Shown: positions 1 to 6,707, numbered from the stretch's first letter. The stretch is DNA of 15,026 nucleotides from Thermoplasmata archaeon (GCA_030039915.1 JASHUP010000124.1:1-15026); one strand, 5' to 3'. Program-made: numbers and translations. The notes: generated from the letters alone by a model not told the origin.

Positions 1-116
1 AGAACACCATCAAGGTGCTCCTCATCATCACGGGCGTGCGCGCGCAGAGCCTTCTCGGACAGAAGGGAGGCTACGCCGCCGGTGAGTCCGAGGAAGTCAT
101 CGACCTCGTCCGCTAG
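1..116 (+). CDS. ftsZ: C-terminal fragment, probable FtsZ-type tubulin-family GTPase
   Basis: Only the last 37 codons are inside the window, in the frame starting at base 3 and stopping at TAG 114-116. The visible peptide runs through a hydrophobic strand (IKVLLIITGVRAQSLLG) into a short acidic tail that ends IDLVR. This looks like the last beta strand and C-terminal tail of archaeal FtsZ, where a strand with a TGV-type turn is followed by a linker and a short hydrophobic end that binds partner proteins. FtsZ polymerises at mid-cell to drive division. With so few residues the family call is tentative; the GTP-binding half lies outside the window. The next gene, an RNase P subunit, begins inside this one, so the two are probably co-transcribed. 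Confidence 0.5.
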   Translation, partial: NTIKVLLIITGVRAQSLLGQKGGYAAGESEEVIDLVR

Positions 117-441
117 AGCGGGACGCCCCCGTCCCCGCTACCTCGGCCTCGAGGTGGCGGGGGAACACCTTCCGAGCCTTTCCCCCCGCGCGTGGGAAAG
201 CCTGCTCGCCGACCGCCTCGCCGCGGGGCCCGGCCCCGGACCGCGATTTCGCGTGATCCGCTCGGACGGACGGCGGGCGATCGTTGAGGTCGACCACCTT
301 GCCGTTCCCGTGGCCCGGAACGCATGGAGCACGACGCCCGGTACCGCGAACGCGGTCGTGCTCACCCCTCGACGCACCTGGGGGACGCTCGTCCGGGCGA
401 AACGCTGGCTCGAGGCGGACCGCAGTCGCCCTCGAGCGTGA
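82..441 (+). CDS. rnp2: RNase P protein component 2 (Pop5/Rpp14 family)
   Basis: A 119-residue basic protein resembling the Pop5/Rpp14 family, whose archaeal members bind RNase P RNA and help it remove 5' leaders from pre-tRNA. Family-like features are the opening strand RYLGLEV (about residues 19-25), the central block RVIRSDGRRAIVEV, and a C-terminal TWGTLVRAKRWL in the place of the family's SGTI(R/K) segment. Length fits the family. The GTG at 82 is the only start that keeps the RYLG strand, since the next in-frame GTG (154) would cut it off, and a GGAGG at 66-70 lies 11 nt upstream. The gene therefore overlaps the end of the preceding gene by 35 nt, suggesting translational coupling. The middle is shorter and more Gly/Pro-rich than usual. 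Family call by motif reading only. Confidence 0.6.
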   Translation: MSPRKSSTSSARAGRPRPRYLGLEVAGEHLPSLSPRAWESLLADRLAAGPGPGPRFRVIRSDGRRAIVEVDHLAVPVARNAWSTTPGTANAVVLTPRRTWGTLVRAKRWLEADRSRPRA

Positions 442-488
442 CGAGCGGCGCGCGCGTGCCCGCCACCCCGGGACCGGGGGCGAGCCGA

Positions 489-1478
489 CTACGCCACCTT
501 GAACGAGAACGTCCCGACGAGCAGATCGAAGGTCTGGAACTGGGCGACCGGGACCGTCACCGTGACCGTGCCGACCGGGCCGTTCGTGCTGTAGAGCTCG
601 TTGCAGACCGTGCTCGGGGCGCACGCCACGTAGGCCGAGAGCGACGGCACCGTTTGGAGATAGGCATACCAACCGGCCGCGAACGGGCTCACGATCGTGA
701 CCGTGACCGAGGAGCCGCTCAGCATCGAGAACCCGTTCGACGGGAACGTGAGTTGTTCCGTCGAAAGGGTCCGCAGGCTGAGCTCCGCCGTACCGGTCCC
801 CTGCTCGGGGTTCACCGGACTGTTGAAGAACTGAGGGAGGAACAGGTTGAGCACCTTCGACGTGAGGGTGAGCGGGGGAGCGACGATGAAGACCGGAATG
901 CTCGTGGGCTGCGCGTAGATGACCGCACCCTGCTCGTACGCCACCACCCCCGTGGGAGTGTAGGTGTTGTGCAGCTGTACCTGGAACCCCGTGCCCGCGC
1001 AGAAGTTCGTGTTGCACGCGCTCGCGAGGGTCGAGTACGAGATCGCCCTCGAGGCCGTCGAGGGACCGGTGATCGTGAAGGCGACCGTGAGCGCCGACTG
1101 GTTGACGAGCGGAGTGATCGTCGACGAATCGGGCGCCGCGAACGGGGGGGCTCCCAGGGTACCGAGCGTGATCGGAGCCGACACCTGAGCACCGACGGCG
1201 TCCGCCGCGCTGTACGCCTGCAGGAGCGTCCCGAACTGCGCGACCTGGTTCTCCACCTGCACGACGTGCTGCAGGTCGTTCTGCCCCATCGTGCTCGGGA
1301 GGGTCGTCGAGAGGTAGCTCGCGATGAAGATCACGACGAGCAGAAGACCGAGGATCGTCGCCACGGCCGAGACCTGCGCCCGTCGGGAGCGACGGCGCCA
1401 CGACCGACGGAACCGGTGGTGAGGCCGGGAGACGGACCGGACGGCGTGCGCCCTGGCCGGCCTTCGATCGGTTAGCAT
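489..1478 (-). CDS. Type IV pilin-like secreted/membrane-anchored protein
   Basis: A 329-residue protein with a very basic N-terminus (Arg-rich up to residue 33) followed by one hydrophobic helix at about 36-57 (VSAVATILGLLLVVIFIASY). The arrangement R33-A34 then Q-V-S resembles archaeal prepilins, in which a PibD-type peptidase cuts after a Lys/Arg-Gly/Ala pair just before the helix. The rest is Ser/Thr/Val-rich and looks like an extracellular beta domain. It has only two cysteine pairs (155/160 and 286/292), plausible disulfides. It could form a pilus or surface filament, or simply be a membrane-anchored surface protein. ATG 1478 is chosen; an in-frame GTG at 1493, preceded by a GAGG, is an alternative. 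It converges on the RNase P gene with a 47-nt gap and is divergent from purH. No pilus assembly genes lie nearby. Confidence 0.6.
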   Translation of the reverse strand: MLTDRRPARAHAVRSVSRPHHRFRRSWRRRSRRAQVSAVATILGLLLVVIFIASYLSTTLPSTMGQNDLQHVVQVENQVAQFGTLLQAYSAADAVGAQVSAPITLGTLGAPPFAAPDSSTITPLVNQSALTVAFTITGPSTASRAISYSTLASACNTNFCAGTGFQVQLHNTYTPTGVVAYEQGAVIYAQPTSIPVFIVAPPLTLTSKVLNLFLPQFFNSPVNPEQGTGTAELSLRTLSTEQLTFPSNGFSMLSGSSVTVTIVSPFAAGWYAYLQTVPSLSAYVACAPSTVCNELYSTNGPVGTVTVTVPVAQFQTFDLLVGTFSFKVA

Positions 1479-1535
1479 GAGGAACTCGGGCACCCGTCCT
1501 CGCCCTAGGAACGCTGAATTTAGCCGGCGCGTCTG

Positions 1536-1543
1536 TATTAAGA
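1536..1543 (-). promoter_or_regulatory. TATA-like box for the pilin-like gene
   Basis: On the minus strand the sequence reads TCTTAATA, an AT-rich island in GC-rich DNA. It would place the transcription start near 1514, about 20-36 nt before either candidate start codon of the pilin-like gene. Position and composition only. Confidence 0.4.
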
Positions 1544-1604
1544 CTTGTGCTTCGGCCGCGGCCCTCCTCTCGAGGGCCGGACCGCTCGTTCGGCTCCTCC
1601 TCCG

Positions 1605-1614
1605 CGAAACTTAT
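1605..1614 (+). promoter_or_regulatory. BRE/TATA promoter of purH
   Basis: CGAAACTTAT matches the archaeal pattern of a purine-rich BRE (CGAAA) directly followed by a TATA-like box. The predicted start of transcription, about 25 nt downstream near 1636, leaves a leader of about 12 nt before GTG 1649. The same CGAAA...CTTA arrangement recurs upstream of the tungstate/molybdate operon, and a close variant upstream of thioredoxin. Confidence 0.55.
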
Positions 1615-1648
1615 CTTCGAGCCTTCCTCCCCGTTCCGGGTACGGCGG

Positions 1649-3217
1649 GTGGCGACCGGCGAGGCGTCTCGGACCCGGATTGAGCGGGCGCTGTTCTCCG
1701 TCGACGACAAGGCGGGGCTCGCTCCGTTCGCGCTCGGACTCGCCGACCTCGATGTCGAACTGTGGGCGACGGGAGGGACCCGTCGATCCCTCGAGGACAC
1801 GCTGCTCGAGGTTCGCCCGGCCGAGGAGCTCACCGGGATCTCGGACTGGTTCGGCGGACGCATCAAGACCCTGCATCCCGGCATTCTCGGCGGGCTCCTC
1901 GCCCCCCGCACGGACGCGGGCCGCAAGGAGCTCGAGGACCGCGGGCTGCTTCCGTTCGACCTCGTCGCGGTGAATTTCTACCCGTTCGAGCGCCATCTCG
2001 CCGAGCATCCCGGCGCCGCGGACCTCGAGGAGTTCATCGACATCGGCGGGGTCACGCTCGCGCGGGCCGGCGCGAAGAACCACGCCTACGTGACGGTCGT
2101 ATCCGACCCGAGCCAGTACGCTCCGCTCCTGACCGAGCTCCGGGAGAACGGAGGCACGGTGGGAGCCGAAACCCGGCGACGGCTCGCCGTGACGGCGTTC
2201 GAGCGCTGCACGGCGTACGACGCGGCGATCTCCCGGGGTCTGAGACCGGTCGGGACGCCGGCCGAGGTCTTCCCGGAGGAGGTCGTCTTCCGCCGGGAGC
2301 CGCTCTCGCTCCGCTACGGGGAGAACCCGCACCAGAAGGCGGCCGCCTACGGGGCGGTCGCTCCGGCGGGGGCCGGCCTGACGCCCCGAGCGTTCTCCCT
2401 GCTCAAGGGAGAGGGTCTTTCGTTCACCAACCTTCTCGACATCGATACCGCTCTCGCGACCGTCGGGGAGTTCGACCGCCCGAGCGCCGCCGTCGTGAAG
2501 CACGCCACCCCGTGTGGGGTCGCGTCGGGGGAGACGCTCGCCGAGGCGCTCGAACACGCGGTTGCGACCGACCCGGTCGCGCGCTACGGCTGTGCGGTCG
2601 CGGTCAACCGGCCGCTCGGGGCGGACGACCCGGCCGCCCTCAAGGGCGTCTTCGTCGACCTCGTCGCGGCCCCCGAGTTTTCCGCGGACGCCCTCGAAGC
2701 GCTCCGGCGTCGGCCCAAGGTGAAGCTGGTGCGCACCGCCCCTCCGCGACCCGAGCCCGGTCGCTGGGAGGCGAAGAGCGCGCTCGGCCGGCTGCTCCTC
2801 CAGGAGGCCGATGTCCGTGAGCTCGTCGCGACCGACCTGAAGCACGTCACCGGTCCCGAGCTCCCGGCCGAACAGCTGCGAACGCTCGACTTCGCCTGGC
2901 GGGTGGTGCGGCATGCGAAGTCGAACGCGATCGTGCTCGCGCGCGGCTCCACGACGGTCGGCATCGGCTCGGGTCAGCCGACCCGCGTGAAGGCCTCCCA
3001 GCTCGCCTGCGAGGTCGCTGGCGCCCGAGCGAAGGGGGCGGTCCTCGCGTCCGATGCGTTCTTCCCGTTCCCGGACGGCGTCGAAGCCGCGGGGAAAGCG
3101 GGGGTCATCGCGATCGTCCAGCCCGGGGGCAGCCTTCGGGACCCCGAGGTGATCGAGACCGCCGAGCTCTACGGGATGTCGATGTACTTCACGGGCTGGC
3201 GCGTGTTCCGCCACTGA
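1649..3217 (+). CDS. purH: Bifunctional AICAR transformylase/IMP cyclohydrolase
   Basis: A 522-residue PurH. It transfers a formyl group from 10-formyl-tetrahydrofolate to AICAR and then closes the ring to IMP, the last two steps of purine synthesis. The N-terminal MGS-like cyclohydrolase domain shows GRIKTLHPGILGG, DLVAVNFYPFE and FIDIGGVTLARAGAKNH. The transformylase domain shows LRYGENPHQ (221-229), LSFTNLLDIDTA, VKHATPCGVA with the catalytic Lys284-His285 pair, and the C-terminal SDAFFPFPDGVE ... QPGGS ... FTGWRVFRH. All key motifs are intact and the length is normal. GTG 1649 is the only start close to the conserved beginning (IERALFSVDDKAGL) and sits just after a BRE/TATA element. Many archaea use PurP and PurO instead, so this fused bacterial-type enzyme suggests folate-dependent purine synthesis. 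The 3' end overlaps the convergent thioredoxin gene by 29 nt. Confidence 0.96.
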   Translation: MATGEASRTRIERALFSVDDKAGLAPFALGLADLDVELWATGGTRRSLEDTLLEVRPAEELTGISDWFGGRIKTLHPGILGGLLAPRTDAGRKELEDRGLLPFDLVAVNFYPFERHLAEHPGAADLEEFIDIGGVTLARAGAKNHAYVTVVSDPSQYAPLLTELRENGGTVGAETRRRLAVTAFERCTAYDAAISRGLRPVGTPAEVFPEEVVFRREPLSLRYGENPHQKAAAYGAVAPAGAGLTPRAFSLLKGEGLSFTNLLDIDTALATVGEFDRPSAAVVKHATPCGVASGETLAEALEHAVATDPVARYGCAVAVNRPLGADDPAALKGVFVDLVAAPEFSADALEALRRRPKVKLVRTAPPRPEPGRWEAKSALGRLLLQEADVRELVATDLKHVTGPELPAEQLRTLDFAWRVVRHAKSNAIVLARGSTTVGIGSGQPTRVKASQLACEVAGARAKGAVLASDAFFPFPDGVEAAGKAGVIAIVQPGGSLRDPEVIETAELYGMSMYFTGWRVFRH

Positions 3218-3560
3218 AGGCGGCCTTCGAGAAGTACTTCCGCACGATCTGACGGAACGCGGCCGGGTCCATCGAGCCGACCTCGCGTCCCTTTTCCTGG
3301 CCACTTTGCACGAACACGTAGGTCGGGATCGAATGGATCCCGTACGAGCGGGTCACGAGCGACGCCTCGTCGATGTTGACCTTCGCGAACTTGACGCGGC
3401 CCGCGAGTTGCACGCTCAGGTCCCGGAGGACCGGATCGGCGACCCGGCACGGCGCGCACCAGTCGGCGTAGAAATCGACGACGACGGGCAGCAACGACCG
3501 GATGACCTCGCGCTCGAAGGTCGCGTCCGTGACCCGGATCGGTTCCGTCCGCTCGCCCAC
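3189..3560 (-). CDS. trxA: Thioredoxin, WCAPC active site
   Basis: A 123-residue thioredoxin-fold protein that would reduce protein disulfides in the cytoplasm. The active site reads DFYADWCAPCRV with Cys35 and Cys38, and the cis-proline loop is GIHSIPTYVF (Pro79). The order and spacing match classical thioredoxins of about 105-110 residues, plus a short tail after FRQIVRKYF. The dipeptide between the cysteines is Ala-Pro instead of the usual Gly-Pro, which can shift the redox potential. There is no signal peptide or membrane segment. The start is GTG 3560, with a strong BRE/TATA element centred about 29 nt upstream, so the mRNA is nearly leaderless. The gene is divergent from mutY and its last codons overlap the 3' end of purH. 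Confidence 0.93.
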   Translation of the reverse strand: MGERTEPIRVTDATFEREVIRSLLPVVVDFYADWCAPCRVADPVLRDLSVQLAGRVKFAKVNIDEASLVTRSYGIHSIPTYVFVQSGQEKGREVGSMDPAAFRQIVRKYFSKAAFSGGTRASP

Positions 3561-3584
3561 GATGGCCCATCGAACTCCCGCTCT

Positions 3585-3597
3585 GCTTTAAGCTTCG
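3585..3597 (-). promoter_or_regulatory. Promoter of thioredoxin, possibly shared with mutY
   Basis: Minus-strand reading CGAAGCTTAAAGC gives a BRE-like CGAAG joined to a CTTAAA box, with predicted transcription start about 4 nt before GTG 3560. The box core is nearly symmetric (plus strand GCTTTAAGC at 3585-3593) and lies about 32 nt before the mutY start GTG 3621, so it could also serve that gene. The BRE half favours the thioredoxin direction. Confidence 0.5.
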
Positions 3598-3620
3598 TCT
3601 TCGTCCGGCGTAGGAAAGCC

Positions 3621-4808
3621 GTGCGTTCCGCTTCCCCGGCCTCCGCCCCACCCGCGTCGGGGCTCGCGGAAGAACTCCTTCGGTGGTATCGTCGGAACCG
3701 TCGACCGCTTCCCTGGCGCGCCGACCGGGACCCGTACCGGGTCTGGGTCGCCGAGGTGCTGCTGCAGCAGACTCGCGTCGACCAAGCGACCCCGTACTTC
3801 GAACGGTTCGTACGAGCCTTCCCCAACGTCGAGGCGCTCGCCCGGGCACCGATCGAACGGGTCCTCAAGGTCTGGGAAGGGGCCGGCTACTACGCCCGGG
3901 CTCACCACCTCCATGCCGCCGCCCGACGCCTCGTCCAAGAGTACGGGGGCGACCTGCCCCGGAGCGTCCCCGAGCTCGAGACCTTGCCCGGGATCGGACC
4001 GTACATCGCCCGGGCCGTCGCCTCCATCGCGTTCGGTCGTTCGGAGCTCGCACTCGAGGCGAACGGCCTCCGGGTCGCGGCCCGCTGGACCCGGGAAGAG
4101 CGCGATGTCCGCGAGCGGGCCGTTCGAGCCGACCTCGAGGGCGTGCTCGCCCGGCTCATGCCTCCCCGGCGCGCCGGTGAGTTCAACGAGGCGGTGATGG
4201 AGCTCGGCGAGACGGTCTGCCGGCCGGTGCGACCGGAGTGCGGTCGGTGCCCGGTCTCGTTCACCTGCCGGGCCCATCTCGAGCTCGAGGACGCGGGAAC
4301 GATCCCCGTTCGAGCGAGCCATCCCCGACGCCCCCACGTACGGGCGGCGGTCGTCGTGCTCTCCGACGGCGACCGCTGGCTCGTCCAGAAGCGGCCCCCG
4401 ACCGGACTCCTCGCGGGCCTCTGGGAGTTCCCGGGAGGAAAGGTCGAAACGGGCGAGCGCCCCGAGGAGGCCGCGCGCCGGGAGCTGATGGAAGAAACGG
4501 GGCTCGAGGCGACCTCCCTCGTCGCGCGAGGGACCGTACTCCACGCCTACAGTCACTTCACGGTCGAGTTGCACGTGTTCTCCGGCCGCGTCGGGTCGCG
4601 CGGGACCCGACCGTCCGAACCCGAGCGCCGGTGGGTACGCCCCGCCGAGCTCGCCCGGCTCCCGGTCCCGAAGGCGACCGAGAAGGTCGTCGCGCTCGTC
4701 GCTCCGGGACCGGGTAGAGCTTCCCGGGGTTCATCACCCCGTCCGGGTCGCACGCGCGCTTCACCGCGGCGAGCAGCGCGACCGCGTCCGGGCCGAGCTC
4801 CTCGGTGA
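3621..4808 (+). CDS. mutY: MutY-type A/G adenine glycosylase with intact Nudix domain
   Basis: A 395-residue protein of the MutY base-excision repair family, which removes adenine mispaired with 8-oxoguanine. The glycosylase domain has LPWR, WVAEVLLQQTRV (Glu45 = E. coli Glu37), the helix-hairpin-helix LPGIGPYIARAV, and a full 4Fe-4S loop, C200-x6-C207-x2-C210-x5-C216. At the catalytic aspartate (E. coli LDGNVKRV, Asp138) this protein reads LEANGLRV in an ungapped alignment, giving Glu146. The C-terminal domain (about 238-360) carries GLWEFPGGK and a complete Nudix box (G273-x5-E279-x7-REL-x-EE-x-GL), usually degenerate in MutY. The last 30 or so residues are Arg/Pro-rich and read through the convergent oxidoreductase gene. 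GTG 3621 is the start nearest the conserved beginning. Substrate could differ from classical MutY. Confidence 0.88.
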   Translation: MRSASPASAPPASGLAEELLRWYRRNRRPLPWRADRDPYRVWVAEVLLQQTRVDQATPYFERFVRAFPNVEALARAPIERVLKVWEGAGYYARAHHLHAAARRLVQEYGGDLPRSVPELETLPGIGPYIARAVASIAFGRSELALEANGLRVAARWTREERDVRERAVRADLEGVLARLMPPRRAGEFNEAVMELGETVCRPVRPECGRCPVSFTCRAHLELEDAGTIPVRASHPRRPHVRAAVVVLSDGDRWLVQKRPPTGLLAGLWEFPGGKVETGERPEEAARRELMEETGLEATSLVARGTVLHAYSHFTVELHVFSGRVGSRGTRPSEPERRWVRPAELARLPVPKATEKVVALVAPGPGRASRGSSPRPGRTRASPRRAARPRPGRAPR

Positions 4809-6063
4809 GGAACGGGCGCTTCACGACGCCGATGCCGTGTTCCGCGCTGATCGTCCCGCCGAGGGCGCGGGCCGCGCGAAATAGAGCGGTCCGGATCCGA
4901 TCCGCGGCGGGACTCGACGGGTCGACCGCGTAGTTCGGGTGCAGGCTCGCCTCCCCGAGATGTCCGAAGAGGAGGCACGGAACGTTCTCCCGCCGGGAGA
5001 TCTGGACGATCTCCGTCACGAGCGCGTCGACCCGGGAGAGCGGGACCGCGACGTCCTCCCGGATGTGCTGGCCCATCCGCTCGTTGAGGGCATCCCCGCT
5101 CGCGCCCCGCAGCGTCCAGAGCTCGTCCGCGTCCGCGAAGAGGGTGAGCCCCTCCGCCGCGTTCGCCCCCGCGAGGACACGACGCACGCGGTCGAGTCGG
5201 CTCGCGGCCTCGTTCGCGTCCGTCGCTTCCACTTCGAGCAGGAGCAGCGCCGCCCCCGCGGGCCACGGCGCCGCCCGGCGCTCCGAGAGGGTGGCCGCGC
5301 ATCCGCCGTCGAGGTACTCCATCGCCGAGATCCCGCTGCCCGGGAGGCGGGCGAGCGCTCCCGCGAGCGAAGCGAGGGAGACCGAGCGCGGCAGCGGGGC
5401 CACGAGCCCCTGGCGGACCGGGGGAAGCGGGGCGAGCCGCACCGTCACTTCGGTCGCGATCCCGAGCGTTCCCTCGCTCCCGACGAACAGCTGGAGGAGG
5501 TCGGGCCCGACGGAGCGTTTCGCGACACGCGAGCCCAGTCGAACTCGCGCCCCCGTTCCCAGCACTGCCTCGAGCTCGCGGACCCAGGCCCGGGTCGAGC
5601 CGTAGCGGAACGACCGCATCCCCGACGCATTCGTCGCGACGTTCCCTCCGATCGTCGCCCGAGTCCACGAACCGGGATTCGGAGGAAAGAAAAGGCCGTG
5701 GGGAAGGAGGGCGCGGTGGAGGGCGAGATTCACCACGCCCGGCTGGACGCGGGCCGATGGCCCGTCGGAGTCCAGCTCGAGAAGCCGGGACCAGCCGGAG
5801 AGGTCGACCACCACGCCTCCTCGCGTCGGCGCCGACTCCCCGTCGAGCGACGTCCCTCCGCCGCGCGGGACAAGCGCGGTGCGGGAACGACGCGCCCAGC
5901 GCACGAGGTCGACGACGTCGTCGGCGTCGGCCGGGGCCACCACGGCGATCGGGGGGCCCGAGAGATGCGATTCGTCCTGGCGGAACGGGGCAAGTTCGAT
6001 CTCCTCGGTGAGGACCCGGCCCCGGACCGCCCGTCGCAACGAGCCGCTCAAGTCCGCCCGCAC
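4558..6063 (-). CDS. FAD-linked oxidoreductase, GlcD/D-lactate dehydrogenase family
   Basis: A 501-residue flavoprotein of the FAD-binding PCMH plus FAD-oxidase C-terminal family, whose members oxidise glycolate, D-lactate or related 2-hydroxyacids. FAD-binding features are LVPRGGGTSLDGES (65-77), NPGSWTRATIGGNVATNASG (129-148) and LFVGSEGTLGIATEVTVRLAP. The C-terminal part has FGHLGEASLHPNY (367-378), close to the family's GHxGDGNxH metal-binding stretch, and GGTISAEHGIG (402-412). The family usually ends near NPGKLYP, here residues 445-451 (about base 4711). About 50 more Arg-rich residues follow, antisense to the 3' end of mutY. Start GTG 6063. No glcE/glcF partners or Fe-S domain are nearby, so electron acceptor and substrate are unknown. 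It follows a receiver-like gene by 47 nt and may be in its operon. Confidence 0.87.
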   Translation of the reverse strand: MRADLSGSLRRAVRGRVLTEEIELAPFRQDESHLSGPPIAVVAPADADDVVDLVRWARRSRTALVPRGGGTSLDGESAPTRGGVVVDLSGWSRLLELDSDGPSARVQPGVVNLALHRALLPHGLFFPPNPGSWTRATIGGNVATNASGMRSFRYGSTRAWVRELEAVLGTGARVRLGSRVAKRSVGPDLLQLFVGSEGTLGIATEVTVRLAPLPPVRQGLVAPLPRSVSLASLAGALARLPGSGISAMEYLDGGCAATLSERRAAPWPAGAALLLLEVEATDANEAASRLDRVRRVLAGANAAEGLTLFADADELWTLRGASGDALNERMGQHIREDVAVPLSRVDALVTEIVQISRRENVPCLLFGHLGEASLHPNYAVDPSSPAADRIRTALFRAARALGGTISAEHGIGVVKRPFLTEELGPDAVALLAAVKRACDPDGVMNPGKLYPVPERRARRPSRSPSGPGAGRARRGVPTGARVRTVGSRATRRGRRTRATRP

Positions 6064-6110
6064 GCGCGGGCGTAGCCGCGGCGCCGCTTACGGCTGGCGC
6101 GCCGAGCGCT

Positions 6111-6569
6111 TCAGCCGGACGGGGCGTCCCGGCCGGCCAGATCGACCGCTTCGACGAAGTCGTGGATCGCGAACGGTCGGACGAGCACGGCCTTCGCTCC
6201 CGCCGCGCGCGCTCGACTCTCGAGCGCCACGTCCGCGCTCGGGAGGATGACGACCGCCCTCAGATCGAGACGGCCTCGCAGGAGTTCGGAGAGCTCGTCG
6301 GTCCAGCTGGGCTCGCGCTCGGAGCCGACGTCCATGACGAGGACCTTCGTCTCGTCCGACTTCGGCAGGCGACCGATCCCTTCGGGTCCGGGCGCCTCGA
6401 GCAGGACCCGGTGACGGTGCAACCGCAGCAGCCCGCGCAGCAGGAGACGGGTGTCCTCGTTCCCGCCCAGCAGGATCGTGGGGAACGCGCTCGCGGGAGG
6501 CGCCGTCGCCGCGGCCGAGCCGCCCGCGGATTTTTCGCTCGCGGCCAAAAAAGCGGGAATGGTGGTCAC
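6111..6569 (-). CDS. Degenerate response-regulator receiver-like protein
   Basis: A 152-residue protein with an Ala/Ser-rich N-terminal tail (about 1-28), then a CheY-like fold: TILLGGNEDTRLLLRGLL, VLVMDV with Asp80 in the phospho-acceptor place, AVVILPSAD with Ser111, and AKAVLVRPFAIHDFVEAVD. The paired acidic residues that bind Mg2+ in CheY are replaced by Gly35-Gly36 when the first strand is aligned, and the conserved lysine is Arg131. It is therefore likely a pseudo-receiver that does not undergo ordinary phosphotransfer, acting instead by protein contact. There is no output domain and no histidine kinase in the window. GTG 6569 is used; a TATA-like CTTTAG lies about 48 nt upstream. It sits just upstream of the FAD oxidoreductase on the same strand. 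Confidence 0.6.
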   Translation of the reverse strand: MTTIPAFLAASEKSAGGSAAATAPPASAFPTILLGGNEDTRLLLRGLLRLHRHRVLLEAPGPEGIGRLPKSDETKVLVMDVGSEREPSWTDELSELLRGRLDLRAVVILPSADVALESRARAAGAKAVLVRPFAIHDFVEAVDLAGRDAPSG

Positions 6570-6614
6570 CCCACGGGCGGACCCGGCCCGCCCCGCGCCC
6601 CGTATGCGCGCCCC

Positions 6615-6620
6615 CTAAAG
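6615..6620 (-). promoter_or_regulatory. TATA-like box for the receiver-like gene
   Basis: Minus-strand CTTTAG, in the AT-richer stretch GGTTAGTTCTTTAGG, would start transcription near 6592, about 23 nt before GTG 6569. Weak evidence based on position only. Confidence 0.3.
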
Positions 6621-6638
6621 AACTAACCGCTGGCCGAT

Positions 6639-6676
6639 GCGATGAGGCCCGGAATTGGGGGAAAACGCCTCATCGC
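6639..6676. repeat. Perfect 10-bp inverted repeat with 18-nt loop
   Basis: GCGATGAGGC at 6639-6648 is exactly complementary to GCCTCATCGC at 6667-6676. The 18-nt loop contains a G-run and an A-run (GGGGGAAAA). It lies between the minus-strand receiver gene promoter and the plus-strand TATA box at 6701. It may be a regulator site, or a hairpin in an RNA running through the region. No protein-coding reading accounts for it. Confidence 0.5.
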
Positions 6677-6700
6677 TCACGTTCCGCCCCCCCGGATAAC

Positions 6701-6707
6701 TATATAG
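6701..6707 (+). promoter_or_regulatory. TATA box (TATATAG) upstream of candidate RNA
   Basis: TATATAG inside GGATAACTATATAGTC is one of the most AT-rich spots in this GC-rich window. A start about 25-30 nt downstream falls at about 6730-6735, immediately before the folded element that begins at 6737. A second TATA-like stretch, TTATACA at 6718-6724, would start transcription near 6746, inside the stem, and fits less well. Confidence 0.45.

Noticed and set aside
97..1926. Long minus-strand open frame of about 600 codons at the left
   Set aside because: It is a low-complexity Arg/Pro/Gly/Ser frame antisense to the RNase P and purH genes and in another frame over the pilin-like gene. This is typical of stop-poor high-GC DNA and has no recognisable domain.
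3306..3620. Open plus-strand frame upstream of mutY
   Set aside because: It is antisense to thioredoxin; MutY similarity starts only after GTG 3621.
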